10,386 bases of DNA, taken from NCBI GenBank assembly GCA_027023665.1, contig JALVUY010000130.1:1-10386 (forward strand), given 5' to 3'. The translations under genes were made by a program, and so were the position numbers. Positions 1-5,781 of the stretch are shown in pieces (the first letter of the stretch is position 1; every line of letters starts with the position of its first letter). The stretch is from Methanocaldococcaceae archaeon (GTDB lineage: Archaea > AGJL01 > Methanococci > Methanococcales > Methanocaldococcaceae). The notes under the pieces were generated by a model. It made no database searches and had not been told where the DNA came from. It worked only from the letters and a program-made list of their open reading frames with translations.

Positions 1-93
1 GTAGAATACTTTAAACAATTAGATAATATTCCAGACGAACCTATATTCGTTGAATGGGTTAATAATACAGCCATAAAAATCAATAATCCATAA
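1..93 (+). CDS. 3' end of an unidentified gene, cut by the window edge
   Basis: The first frame is open from base 1 to a TAA at 91-93 and gives the last 30 residues of a protein whose start lies outside the window. The tail reads VEYFKQLDNIPDEP then IFVEWVNNTAIKINNP. It is mixed polar and hydrophobic, with no membrane segment and no motif I recognise. Codon use (AAT, ATA, AAA) matches the neighbouring genes, and a strong AT-rich inverted repeat follows within a few bases, as expected for a real gene end. It converges on purP. No function can be assigned from this fragment. Confidence 0.6.
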   Translation, partial: VEYFKQLDNIPDEPIFVEWVNNTAIKINNP

Positions 94-98
94 CTTTA

Positions 99-129
99 TT
101 TTTTTAATTAGTTTGTTTAATTAAAAAAA
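99..129. terminator. AT-rich inverted repeat between converging genes
   Basis: TTTTTTTAATTA (99-110) and TAATTAAAAAAA (118-129) are perfect 12-bp inverted arms around a 7-base loop. It lies between the plus-strand gene ending at 93 and the stop of minus-strand purP at 188, and gives an oligo-T run on either strand. This fits a bidirectional archaeal terminator. The role is inferred from position and symmetry. Confidence 0.55.
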
Positions 130-187
130 GAAAAATAGGTAAAACACTATTTTAACTCTTTTACTAAAAAACTTTAAAAATTTTAAA

Positions 188-1273
188 TTATGAGATTACC
201 TTATCAATCATATTCAACTGTAAAGCCATTTTAATTTCTCTTGCAATTCTTTGACCCATACTTAATGGCTCACCATTGTATAAGAAAGAGTATGGGCTTC
301 CATTCATGAAACTATTTGTCCCTCCATCAGTTCTTGCACTCATTTCAAAGACAACTAATTCTAAGTCTTCATTACACAAACACTGTAAGCAGAATGGTCC
401 AATCATTCCTGGTGGAACAAGCTCTTTAGCCTTAGCAACTAACTTATCCCCCATATCAAAAACTTGAGGTAATAAACTCTCTCTAATAACAACTGGAATA
501 TTCCCAGTAATAACATAACTTGGATTTATTTCCATTTCTAATTGGTCTTTTGCAGGAATTCTAACTAAACCATCTATATTACTTTCATATCTTTTATCCA
601 TTCCTAATAACTCAACTTCATCTTTTAGTGGAGAGTAGAAGTAATGAATGCAAAAGTTAGTTCCAACAACATACTCTTCTATATGTGCATTGGCTATATC
701 TTCATCAGTTAATATTCCTCTTTTCTTTAAATCTTCTGCCTTCTTATAAAACTCCTCTGTTGATGAGGCAATAAAGTAACCTCTTCCACCTCTTGCCCCT
801 GGGAATTTAACTATAACAGTTCCATCAATATCTTCTGGACTTTCATACTTTTTAGGAACTCTTATTCCTGCTTCTCTTAACAATTTTCCTTCTAAGCTTC
901 TCTCGGATTCCCATCTTAATATTTTTCTGTTCCCAAACATTGGGACTAAAAAATTATTTTCTACATTGTCTAAACCACAGTATGCTATAAAAGAGCCATG
1001 AGGAACAACTATAGCGTTTAACTCTCTCAACTTCTCCTGAATCTCTTCATTTTTTATATCTGAAAAATTATCAACATATATAAATTTATCAGCAACTTTA
1101 AACCTCTTGTATGGAACATCTCTTCCCTTCATTGTTATACAGACAGTAGAAAAGCCCTCTAACTTAGCTCCTTTTAAAATATGCAAAGATGTATGGCTTC
1201 CTAATGTTGCTATTGTAATCTCATCCTTGTTGTATTTATCAAAAATCTCTAAAATCTCGTTCTTTGAAATCAT
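188..1273 (-). CDS. purP: FAICAR synthetase PurP (formate-dependent AICAR formyl ligase)
   Basis: PurP is the archaeal ATP-grasp enzyme that joins formate to AICAR with ATP, giving FAICAR in the late steps of IMP synthesis; it replaces the folate-dependent PurH transformylase. The 361-residue product has the length I recall for the M. jannaschii enzyme. The N-terminal domain has TLGSHTSLHILKGAKLEGF (about 23-41), typical of PurP. The ATP-grasp part includes IVKFPGARGGRGYF (about 153-166), and the metal/phosphate-binding end has FEMSARTDGGTNSF (about 311-324). The start at 1273 is supported by GGAGGG about six bases upstream on the minus strand. The gene is cytosolic, monocistronic in this view, and diverges from rnhB across 192 bp. 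The family assignment is firm; the reaction comes from family knowledge. Confidence 0.95.
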   Translation of the reverse strand: MISKNEILEIFDKYNKDEITIATLGSHTSLHILKGAKLEGFSTVCITMKGRDVPYKRFKVADKFIYVDNFSDIKNEEIQEKLRELNAIVVPHGSFIAYCGLDNVENNFLVPMFGNRKILRWESERSLEGKLLREAGIRVPKKYESPEDIDGTVIVKFPGARGGRGYFIASSTEEFYKKAEDLKKRGILTDEDIANAHIEEYVVGTNFCIHYFYSPLKDEVELLGMDKRYESNIDGLVRIPAKDQLEMEINPSYVITGNIPVVIRESLLPQVFDMGDKLVAKAKELVPPGMIGPFCLQCLCNEDLELVVFEMSARTDGGTNSFMNGSPYSFLYNGEPLSMGQRIAREIKMALQLNMIDKVIS

Positions 1274-1465
1274 TGTATCCCTCCAAAATTCTGAAATTTT
1301 AAAAATCCAAATTTAAAAAAGTTAAATAAAGACTATTTAAATTATTTCTTAGCGGAATTAATATAAAATTCTTACTTCTTAATCTAAGTAGAAATTTTTA
1401 AATAGGTAAAACTTAACCTTAAAAAACTTCAATTTATTATTGAATTTGTATAATTGGTGATAACG
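1274..1465. promoter_or_regulatory. divergent purP / rnhB promoter region
   Basis: This 192-bp AT-rich spacer must hold the start sites of two divergent genes. For rnhB, the run TTTTTAAATA near 1395-1404 is a plausible weak TATA box about 60 bases before the start codon. For purP, AT-rich runs near 1311-1330 could serve on the minus strand, but none is a convincing consensus. A 13-base word, AAATAGGTAAAAC (1400-1412), recurs at 133-145 on the other side of purP. No RNA gene or ORF was seen here. Confidence 0.35.
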
Positions 1466-2152
1466 ATGTTTATTATAGGAGTTGATGAGGCAGGAAGAGG
1501 TCCAGTTTTAGGACCTATGGTAGTATGTGCCTATGCCATTGAAAAGGAGAAAGAAGAAGAGTTAAAAAAATTAGGAGTTAAAGATAGTAAAGCATTAACT
1601 AAAAATAAAAGAAGTCAATTAAAAAAATCTCTTGAAAGTTTGGGATACTCTGAAAAGTTAATCTTAGAGGCAGAGAAAATAAATGAACTAATGAACAAAA
1701 TTAATTTAAATGAGATAGAACTTAATTCATTCTCAAAGGTTGTTAAAAACTTAATTGATAAATTGGATTTAAAAAATGATAAATTGGAAATTTACATAGA
1801 TGCTTTTAACAACTCTGAAAAATTTGTTAATAAATTTAAAGAGTTAATTTCAGACACAATTAAAGAGAGAAATTTAGATGTTAAAATTATAGCTGAATAT
1901 AAGGCTGATGCTAAGTATCCTATAGTTTCAAGTGCTTCAATAATTGCAAAGGTAGAGAGAGATAATTTGATTGAAAAATATAAAAAAATTTACGGAGATA
2001 TAGGTAGTGGTTATCCATCTGATAAAAAAACTATAAAATTCCTTGAAGATTATTATAAAAAGCATAAGAAACTTCCAGATATTGCAAGGATACACTGGAA
2101 AACTTGTCAAAATATAATAAACAAATATAAACAAACAAAATTAACTTTATGA
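1466..2152 (+). CDS. rnhB: ribonuclease HII
   Basis: RNase HII cuts the RNA strand of RNA-DNA hybrids and nicks 5' of single ribonucleotides in DNA, using two metal ions. From the start used here the protein is 228 residues, normal for archaeal RNase HII. It opens with IIGVDEAGRGPVLGPM, giving catalytic D7 and E8. Further landmarks are KDSKALTKNKR (about 39-49), IYIDAF with D112, KADAKYPIVSSASIIAKVERD with D148, GSGYPSD, and the late RIHWKTC motif. I chose ATG 1466 because GGTGA ends at 1460 with a 5-base spacer; a TTG at 1454 lies inside the ribosome binding site. The stop codon is 9 bases before the trmI start, so the two are probably cotranscribed. All four acidic catalytic residues are present. 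Confidence 0.95.
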   Translation: MFIIGVDEAGRGPVLGPMVVCAYAIEKEKEEELKKLGVKDSKALTKNKRSQLKKSLESLGYSEKLILEAEKINELMNKINLNEIELNSFSKVVKNLIDKLDLKNDKLEIYIDAFNNSEKFVNKFKELISDTIKERNLDVKIIAEYKADAKYPIVSSASIIAKVERDNLIEKYKKIYGDIGSGYPSDKKTIKFLEDYYKKHKKLPDIARIHWKTCQNIINKYKQTKLTL

Positions 2153-2161
2153 GTGATGTTT

Positions 2162-3007
2162 ATGTTTGCCTATAAACTGTTAGTAGATGAGAGAGGGAAG
2201 AGATATTTATTAAAAAAGGATGTTAAAAAATTTGGAACAGATTTGGGAATAGTAGATTTAGAGAATGTTGAAGAAGGTGTTGAACTAAAATCTCATAAAG
2301 GGCATACATTTTATTTGGTAGAGCCTACAATGTTTGATATATTAAAAAGAATGAAAAGAACTGTAACTACCTTACTTCCAAAAGACATTGGCTTTATTAT
2401 AAGTATAGCTGGAATTAGGGAAGGAGAAACAGTTGTAGAAGCAGGAACTGGTTCAGGAGCATTAACTATGTATTTGTCAAATGCCGTTGGAAAAACTGGG
2501 AAAGTAATAACCTACGATATTAGACCAGAATTTGCCAAAGTTGCGAGAAAAAATCTATTAAGAGTTGGGGCAATAAGAAAAGGACAAAAAATTATTGGAT
2601 TGGATGAAGATTTTGATGATGAGGATGAAATTGAAATAGAGGATGGTTTATTTAATGTAATTCAAAAAATTGGAGATGTTAGAGAGAAGATAGATGAAAA
2701 AGATGTGGATGTAATCGTTTTAGATTTGCCAGACCCTTGGAATGTTGTAGAGAATGCAAAAAAGGCATTGAATAAAAAAAGAGGAAGGATAGTTACATAT
2801 CTTCCATATATAGAGCAGGTTAAAAAAACTGTTGAAAAACTTAAAGAAGAAGGATTCTGGGATATACACACTTACGAACTTATTGAAAGAGAAATTGAAG
2901 TTTCTGAGAAGGGAGTTAGACCATCAACAAGGATGATTGGGCATACCGGCTATATAACTGTTGCGAGAGTTCCACCTAAACCTGTTGATGAAAAAAATGA
3001 AGAATAA
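2162..3007 (+). CDS. trmI: tRNA (adenine-57/58-N1)-methyltransferase TrmI
   Basis: Archaeal TrmI uses S-adenosylmethionine to make N1-methyladenosine at positions 57/58 of the tRNA T-loop, which stabilises tRNA at high temperature. The product is 281 residues. An N-terminal beta domain (about 1-70) precedes a Rossmann methyltransferase fold with motif I VVEAGTGSGALTMYL, the acidic strand VITYDIRPEFAKVARKNL, and the family's DVIVLDLPDPWNVVE. An acidic linker (DEDFDDEDEIEIED) lies between them. ATG 2162 is preferred because GTGAT at 2153-2157 sits 4 bases upstream; the GTG at 2153 and ATG at 2156 overlap that site. The 3' end is odd: a second, diverged copy of the last about 20 codons lies at 3226-3297, beyond an inserted hairpin element. 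The tail now in use may therefore not be the ancestral one. Confidence 0.92.
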   Translation: MFAYKLLVDERGKRYLLKKDVKKFGTDLGIVDLENVEEGVELKSHKGHTFYLVEPTMFDILKRMKRTVTTLLPKDIGFIISIAGIREGETVVEAGTGSGALTMYLSNAVGKTGKVITYDIRPEFAKVARKNLLRVGAIRKGQKIIGLDEDFDDEDEIEIEDGLFNVIQKIGDVREKIDEKDVDVIVLDLPDPWNVVENAKKALNKKRGRIVTYLPYIEQVKKTVEKLKEEGFWDIHTYELIEREIEVSEKGVRPSTRMIGHTGYITVARVPPKPVDEKNEE

Positions 3008-3050
3008 ATTTTACACCTCCGAGCGTTATGCTGAAAAATTATAATGAAAG
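3008..3050. repeat. possible scar of the hairpin element
   Basis: Just after the trmI stop, TTTTACACCTC (about 3010-3020) resembles the left arm of hairpin 3 of the element, and CGAGCG follows directly, matching the loop of hairpin 1. In the full element these two words are about 70 bases apart and in the opposite order. The stretch may be a rearranged fragment of a second element. The match is short, so this is tentative. Confidence 0.3.
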
Positions 3051-3226
3051 AAGAGGCATTGCCGAGCGAAGCGAGGCAATGCATCGGGGTATCCCGAACC
3101 ATAGGGCTAACGCCCTATTGGTATACCCAAAATTTACACCTCTGCCAAAGGCAGAGGTGTTAGGGTGTATAGCAATAGAGGGTTTCCCTCTATGCGGTGT
3201 ATACCAATAGGGGTTTCCCCTATGGA
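3051..3226 (+). repeat. multi-hairpin repeat element, copy 1
   Basis: A 176-bp GC-richer stretch is built almost entirely of five hairpins. H1 (3056-3082) has arms GCATTGCC/GGCAATGC. H2 has outer arms GGGTAT/ATACCC (3087-3092, 3123-3128) around ATAGGGC/GCCCTAT (3101-3107, 3112-3118). H3 (3136-3160) has 11-bp arms ACACCTCTGCC around AAA. H4 (3175-3193) has ATAGAGGG/CCCTCTAT. H5 (3207-3223) has ATAGGGG/CCCCTAT. The same ordered structure occurs at 5782-5958 in the opposite orientation. It has no credible ORF and no recognised terminal target duplication. It separates trmI from its ancient-looking 3' end and from the next operon gene. I know no named family that fits. Confidence 0.85.
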
Positions 3227-3297
3227 CTGGATATATAGCTGTTGCAAGAGTCCCACCTAAACCAATTGATGAAAATGAGGAAAAATGTGAAGAATAA
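3226..3297 (+). pseudogene. detached second copy of the trmI 3' end
   Basis: Read from 3226, this encodes TGYIAVARVPPKPIDENEEK and ends CEE-stop. The tail of the intact trmI gene (from 2945) is TGYITVARVPPKPVDEKNEE. Over the first 16 codons, 41 of 48 bases match; five of the seven changes are synonymous and two give T-to-A and V-to-I. There is no start codon in frame ahead of it, so it should not be translated as it stands. It begins exactly where hairpin element copy 1 ends, and lies 18 bases before the next gene, which looks like the original operon spacing. Confidence 0.85.
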
Positions 3298-3315
3298 TTC
3301 TATATAGTGGTAGTG

Positions 3316-4122
3316 ATGTTAATATTTGGCACTGCTGGAGTTCCAATATCTGCAGAGGATGAATTTAAAGGAGTAGATGTTTTAAGAAAGTTAAATTTGG
3401 AAGCTATGGAATTGGAATTTGTTAAAGGAGTTTATATGAAAGAGGACTATGCTAAAAAGTTGAAAGAGTCTGGAAAAGATATTGTTTTTTCTGCCCATGC
3501 TCCCCATTTTATAAATCTTAATGCAAATGAAAATGAAAAGATAGAGAATAGTATAAGAAGAATTATCAAGACAGCTAAGGTTTTAAACAATTGTGGTAGG
3601 AATTTAGTTTTTCATCCTGGATATTATTTGAAAAGAAGTAAGGAAGTAACTTACAATAGAATAAAGTCAAATATCCAAAAAGTTTTGGAAAAATTAGAAT
3701 TATTAAATTTAAATGTTATGTTAAGACCTGAAACTACTGGAAAGACATCACAATTTGGTGATATTGACGAGATATTAAAACTTTGTTTTGAATTAGATAT
3801 TTTACCCTGTATTGATTTCTCCCATATTTATGCAAGAAGTAGAGGGGCTATAAATGATTACAACTCTTTTTATAAAATTCTTGAAAAGATTGAAAATATA
3901 TTGGGAAAAAACGCTATAAAGGATATGCATATTCATCTATCAGGAATAGAGTATGGAAAGGGAGGGGAGAGGAGGCATTTACCTTTAAATGAATCTAATT
4001 TTAATTATAAAGATGTTTTAAAAGCTTTAAAAGATTTTGAAGCCTCGGGAACTGTAATATGTGAAAGTCCTTTATTGGAATATGATGCTGTTTTACTTAT
4101 GAAGTGTTATAATGAATTATAA
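3316..4122 (+). CDS. TIM-barrel metal enzyme, endonuclease IV / xylose isomerase-like family
   Basis: The 268-residue protein has the pattern of metal ligands seen in the AP endonuclease family 2 / xylose isomerase-like TIM barrels. It shows HAPHF (H61, H64), VFHPGYY (H100), RPETTG (E139), IDFSHIYAR (D167, H170), MHIHLSG (H205, H207), a late H221, and CESPL (E250). A trinuclear zinc site like that of endonuclease IV is plausible. The substrate is not certain, and DNA repair is inference only. The start is unclear: ATG 3316 is used, but the best ribosome binding site, GTGAT (3313-3317), overlaps it and is spaced for the ATA at 3322; GTG 3307 is another option. It seems to belong to the rnhB-trmI run, now broken by the inserted repeat. 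Confidence 0.85.
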   Translation: MLIFGTAGVPISAEDEFKGVDVLRKLNLEAMELEFVKGVYMKEDYAKKLKESGKDIVFSAHAPHFINLNANENEKIENSIRRIIKTAKVLNNCGRNLVFHPGYYLKRSKEVTYNRIKSNIQKVLEKLELLNLNVMLRPETTGKTSQFGDIDEILKLCFELDILPCIDFSHIYARSRGAINDYNSFYKILEKIENILGKNAIKDMHIHLSGIEYGKGGERRHLPLNESNFNYKDVLKALKDFEASGTVICESPLLEYDAVLLMKCYNEL

Positions 4123-4123
4123 G

Positions 4124-4133
4124 TTATATAAAT
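4124..4133 (+). promoter_or_regulatory. TATA box for the PD-(D/E)XK gene
   Basis: TTATATAAAT begins two bases after the preceding stop codon and lies about 50 bases before the next ATG. It fits the methanococcal TATA consensus and would start transcripts near 4155, leaving a short leader. No terminator was seen between the two genes, so read-through is also possible. Confidence 0.5.
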
Positions 4134-4182
4134 AATATTAGTATAATGAAAGAACAAGCATTAGTTAAGTAGTGGGGATAAA

Positions 4183-4515
4183 ATGCCAAAAAGAAAGGGT
4201 AGTAAAAAAGAATGTAGAGTAGCCAATGAATTAAAAAAGAGAGGGTATAAAATTGAAGGTAGAAATATTATTAAAAAATTAAATCAGCACAAAAAGGCAG
4301 AATATGATTTAATTGTGAGAAGAGGAAAATATAAATACGCTATTGAAGTAAAATGTGGAAAACAAACTTTAACATCTACAACTATTGAAAAACATATAAA
4401 GAAATCAAATAAAATTAGGGCTAGGCCAGTGTTTGTTATTGGTAGAAATGTAAAATTAACTGATAAAGCAAAAGAAGTAGCAAAAAAGAATAAGGTAAGG
4501 ATTGAGATAATTTAA
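4183..4515 (+). CDS. small PD-(D/E)XK nuclease-like protein (Holliday-resolvase/Mrr-like fold)
   Basis: This basic 110-residue protein shows the restriction-endonuclease-like core: E10 in the first helix after KGSKKE, D42 in AEYDLIV, and E55-x-K57 in YAIEVKCGK. The end, KLTDKAKEVAKKNKVRIEII, is typical of Mrr/Hjc-like folds. Such proteins cut branched or modified DNA, but the target here is unknown. It differs from the archaeal Hjc sequence as I remember it, so I do not call it hjc. The start ATG 4183 follows GGGGAT by 3 bases. It is the full length of a single catalytic domain, has no other domain, and is rich in lysine. It ends 42 bases before the isomerase gene. No methyltransferase lies next to it, which argues against a type II restriction system. 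Confidence 0.75.
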   Translation: MPKRKGSKKECRVANELKKRGYKIEGRNIIKKLNQHKKAEYDLIVRRGKYKYAIEVKCGKQTLTSTTIEKHIKKSNKIRARPVFVIGRNVKLTDKAKEVAKKNKVRIEII

Positions 4516-4557
4516 CTTTATTAAATTAAAATTAAATTAAATTTTTTGGTGTTTAAT

Positions 4558-5472
4558 ATGAGTGAAATGGAAATTATAAAAGAAACTTATGAAAAAATTA
4601 AAAATATGGAAATTAGAGGGGCTGGAAGAATTGGAAGAGCGGCCGCAAAGGCATTAAAAGAATATGCTATAAAAATCTCTCATTTAAGTGAAGAAGAATT
4701 TATAAAAAAAATGAAAGAGGCGGGAAATTTATTAATCTCTGCCAGACCTACTGCTGTCTCTTTACCAAATGCAGTTAAATATGTATTAAAAGGATTAAAT
4801 GAAGATAATCCAAAGGAGAGAGCTATAGAGAGGGCTGATGAGTTTATAGAATCCTCATTAAAGGCTATTGAAAAAATAGGAAAGTATGGGGCAAATAGAA
4901 TAAAAGATGGATATACAATACTAACTCACTGCAATTCTGAGGCGGCAATAAGCGTTATAAAAACTGCATATGATGAAGGAAAGGACATTAAAGTTTTTTG
5001 CACAGAAACAAGGCCAAGAAATCAAGGATACATTACAGCAAAAACTCTCTATGATTATGGAATTGATGTTACATTAATAGTCGATTCTGCAGTTAGATAC
5101 TTTATGAGAGATATAGATATTGTAATTGTGGGGGCTGATGCTATAACAGCAAATGGTTGTCTTGTAAATAAAATAGGAACTTCTCAAATTGCTTTAATAG
5201 CTAATGAGAGTAGAGTACCTTTTTTAACAGCCGCTGAAACTTATAAATTCCATCCAAAAACCATAGTTGGAGAACTAATTGAAATAGAAGAAAGAGACCC
5301 AGAAGAAGTTACAACATTTGAAGATAAATACAAAGGCATAAAGATAAGAAATCCAGCATTTGACGTAACACCAGCTAAGTATATAGATGCCATAATAACA
5401 GAGATTGGATTAATTCCTCCACAAGGAGCATGGTATATAATAGAAAAGTACTTTGGATGGCTTGAGAAATAA
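4558..5472 (+). CDS. e2b2: ribose-1,5-bisphosphate isomerase (eIF2B-alpha-like)
   Basis: This enzyme turns ribose-1,5-bisphosphate into ribulose-1,5-bisphosphate in the archaeal AMP/nucleoside degradation route that feeds RuBisCO. The 304-residue protein has the eIF2B-related fold: MEIRGAGRIGRAAAKAL near the start, SARPTAVSLPNAV, ILTHCNSEA with C125, FCTETRPRNQGYITAK, and VGADAITANGCLVNKIGTSQ with D194. C125 and D194 are 69 residues apart, the same spacing as the catalytic Cys133 and Asp202 I recall from the Thermococcus enzyme. This separates it from true eIF2B subunits and supports isomerase activity. ATG 4558 is chosen over a TTG at 4546 because GGTG (4548-4551) sits 6 bases upstream. A palindrome and the start of an RNA gene follow its stop directly. 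Confidence 0.92.
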   Translation: MSEMEIIKETYEKIKNMEIRGAGRIGRAAAKALKEYAIKISHLSEEEFIKKMKEAGNLLISARPTAVSLPNAVKYVLKGLNEDNPKERAIERADEFIESSLKAIEKIGKYGANRIKDGYTILTHCNSEAAISVIKTAYDEGKDIKVFCTETRPRNQGYITAKTLYDYGIDVTLIVDSAVRYFMRDIDIVIVGADAITANGCLVNKIGTSQIALIANESRVPFLTAAETYKFHPKTIVGELIEIEERDPEEVTTFEDKYKGIKIRNPAFDVTPAKYIDAIITEIGLIPPQGAWYIIEKYFGWLEK

Positions 5473-5480
5473 AAATTGTT

Positions 5481-5501
5481 GTGGTAAAATATATATACCA
5501 C
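5481..5501. promoter_or_regulatory. palindrome over a TATA box ahead of the RNA gene
   Basis: GTGGTA (5481-5486) and TACCAC (5496-5501) form inverted arms around an AT-only centre that contains a TATA-like run (AAAATATATATA, 5486-5497). If the RNA starts near 5518-5522, this box is about 27 bases upstream, so the palindrome could be an operator. It could instead be a terminator stem for the isomerase gene. Confidence 0.4.
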
Positions 5502-5502
5502 A

Positions 5503-5510
5503 TTTATATA
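5503..5510 (+). promoter_or_regulatory. consensus TTTATATA box before the RNA gene
   Basis: TTTATATA is the classic methanococcal box A of stable-RNA genes. At the usual spacing it would place the start near 5530-5534, slightly inside the GC-rich block. The other box at 5486-5497 would include the whole block. Which one is used cannot be decided from sequence. Confidence 0.5.
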
Positions 5511-5521
5511 AATTAATATAT

Positions 5522-5642
5522 GTCCCGGGTGGCGACCTTCCGCAGGGGATGAAACCACCTCGGCATTCTACCCACAAGGCGGCCGTGCCGAGTAGCCACG
5601 ACGGCTTCGATGAAGGCCACGGTTTTCCAAGGGTAGATACAC
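5522..5642 (+). ncRNA. GC-rich structured non-coding RNA with predicted pseudoknot
   Basis: A sharp GC-rich island in AT-rich DNA, flanked by TATA boxes and an oligo-T run, marks a stable RNA gene, as known for AT-rich hyperthermophiles (the hgc-type RNAs). Visible pairings: GGTGG 5528-5532 with CCACC 5555-5559; CTCGGCA 5559-5565 with TGCCGAG 5586-5592 (7 bp); TCTACCC 5567-5573 with GGGTAGA 5631-5637 (7 bp). The last two cross, giving a pseudoknot. A bulged hairpin lies at 5603-5618. Two GA...GATGA pairs (5534-5552 and 5600-5613) fit kink-turns, the L7Ae binding motif. It does not read as tRNA, 5S rRNA, SRP RNA or RNase P RNA to my eye. It may be a known hgc family that I cannot name. The strand is set by TATA and T-run placement. 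Confidence 0.75.
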
Positions 5643-5648
5643 TTTTTT
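5643..5648 (+). terminator. oligo-T terminator of the RNA gene
   Basis: Six T residues follow the last paired strand of the RNA (5631-5637) within six bases. Oligo-T after a stable structure is a common archaeal terminator. Confidence 0.55.
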
Positions 5649-5781
5649 AATATCCTCAATGTGATGAATTTATTAATTATAGTTTGTTATATTAGTTATT
5701 TTCTATATATAAATTAATAATTATATTGAATGGATTTATTTTGTTCTTTTTAATATATTCTCTCTCGCTAAAAATTTTTAT
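5649..5781. other. AT-rich spacer with a strong TATA box
   Basis: No ORF or RNA is supported here. CTATATATAAAT at 5703-5714 is a strong plus-strand TATA box; a transcript from it would start near 5735 and run through hairpin element copy 2 into bpsA. A short C-bearing run, TTCTCTCTCGC (5758-5768), stands out from the AT background but matches nothing I recognise. Confidence 0.4.

Noticed and set aside
1370..1394. Imperfect dyad (TACTT...AAGTA) in the purP-rnhB spacer as an operator
   Set aside because: Only five paired bases in AT-rich DNA; too weak to support.
1937..2134. Minus-strand open frame inside rnhB, and similar frames inside trmI, bpsA and the MscS-type gene
   Set aside because: These are shadows of strongly supported genes, with no ribosome binding sites and no recognisable protein features.
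3028..3210. Open frame of 60 codons across element copy 1
   Set aside because: It is made almost wholly of hairpin arms, has no ribosome binding site, and the matching region of copy 2 is not conserved as protein; the changes keep stems, not codons.
3051..3226. CRISPR array or tRNA-like cluster
   Set aside because: The hairpins differ from each other in sequence and spacing, with no repeat-spacer pattern and no tRNA arms or T-loop.
4183..4515. Calling this gene hjc
   Set aside because: The core fold is shared, but the sequence differs from archaeal Hjc as I remember it, and it lacks the usual longer C-terminal part.
4558..5472. Calling this gene a translation initiation factor eIF2B subunit
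   Set aside because: It has the Cys125/Asp194 pair at the spacing of ribose-1,5-bisphosphate isomerase, and archaea use this family for nucleoside degradation.
5522..5642. tRNA, 5S rRNA, H/ACA guide or RNase P RNA
   Set aside because: No cloverleaf or T-loop, no 5S-like order of helices, no good pseudouridylation pocket before either ACA (5574-5576, 5639-5641), and no RNase P conserved blocks.
5453..5650. Open frame across the GC-rich RNA block (and a minus-strand frame at 5241-5558)
   Set aside because: GC-rich RNA genes often lack stops by chance. Composition, crossing helices and the T run fit RNA, and the frames overlap the isomerase gene end.
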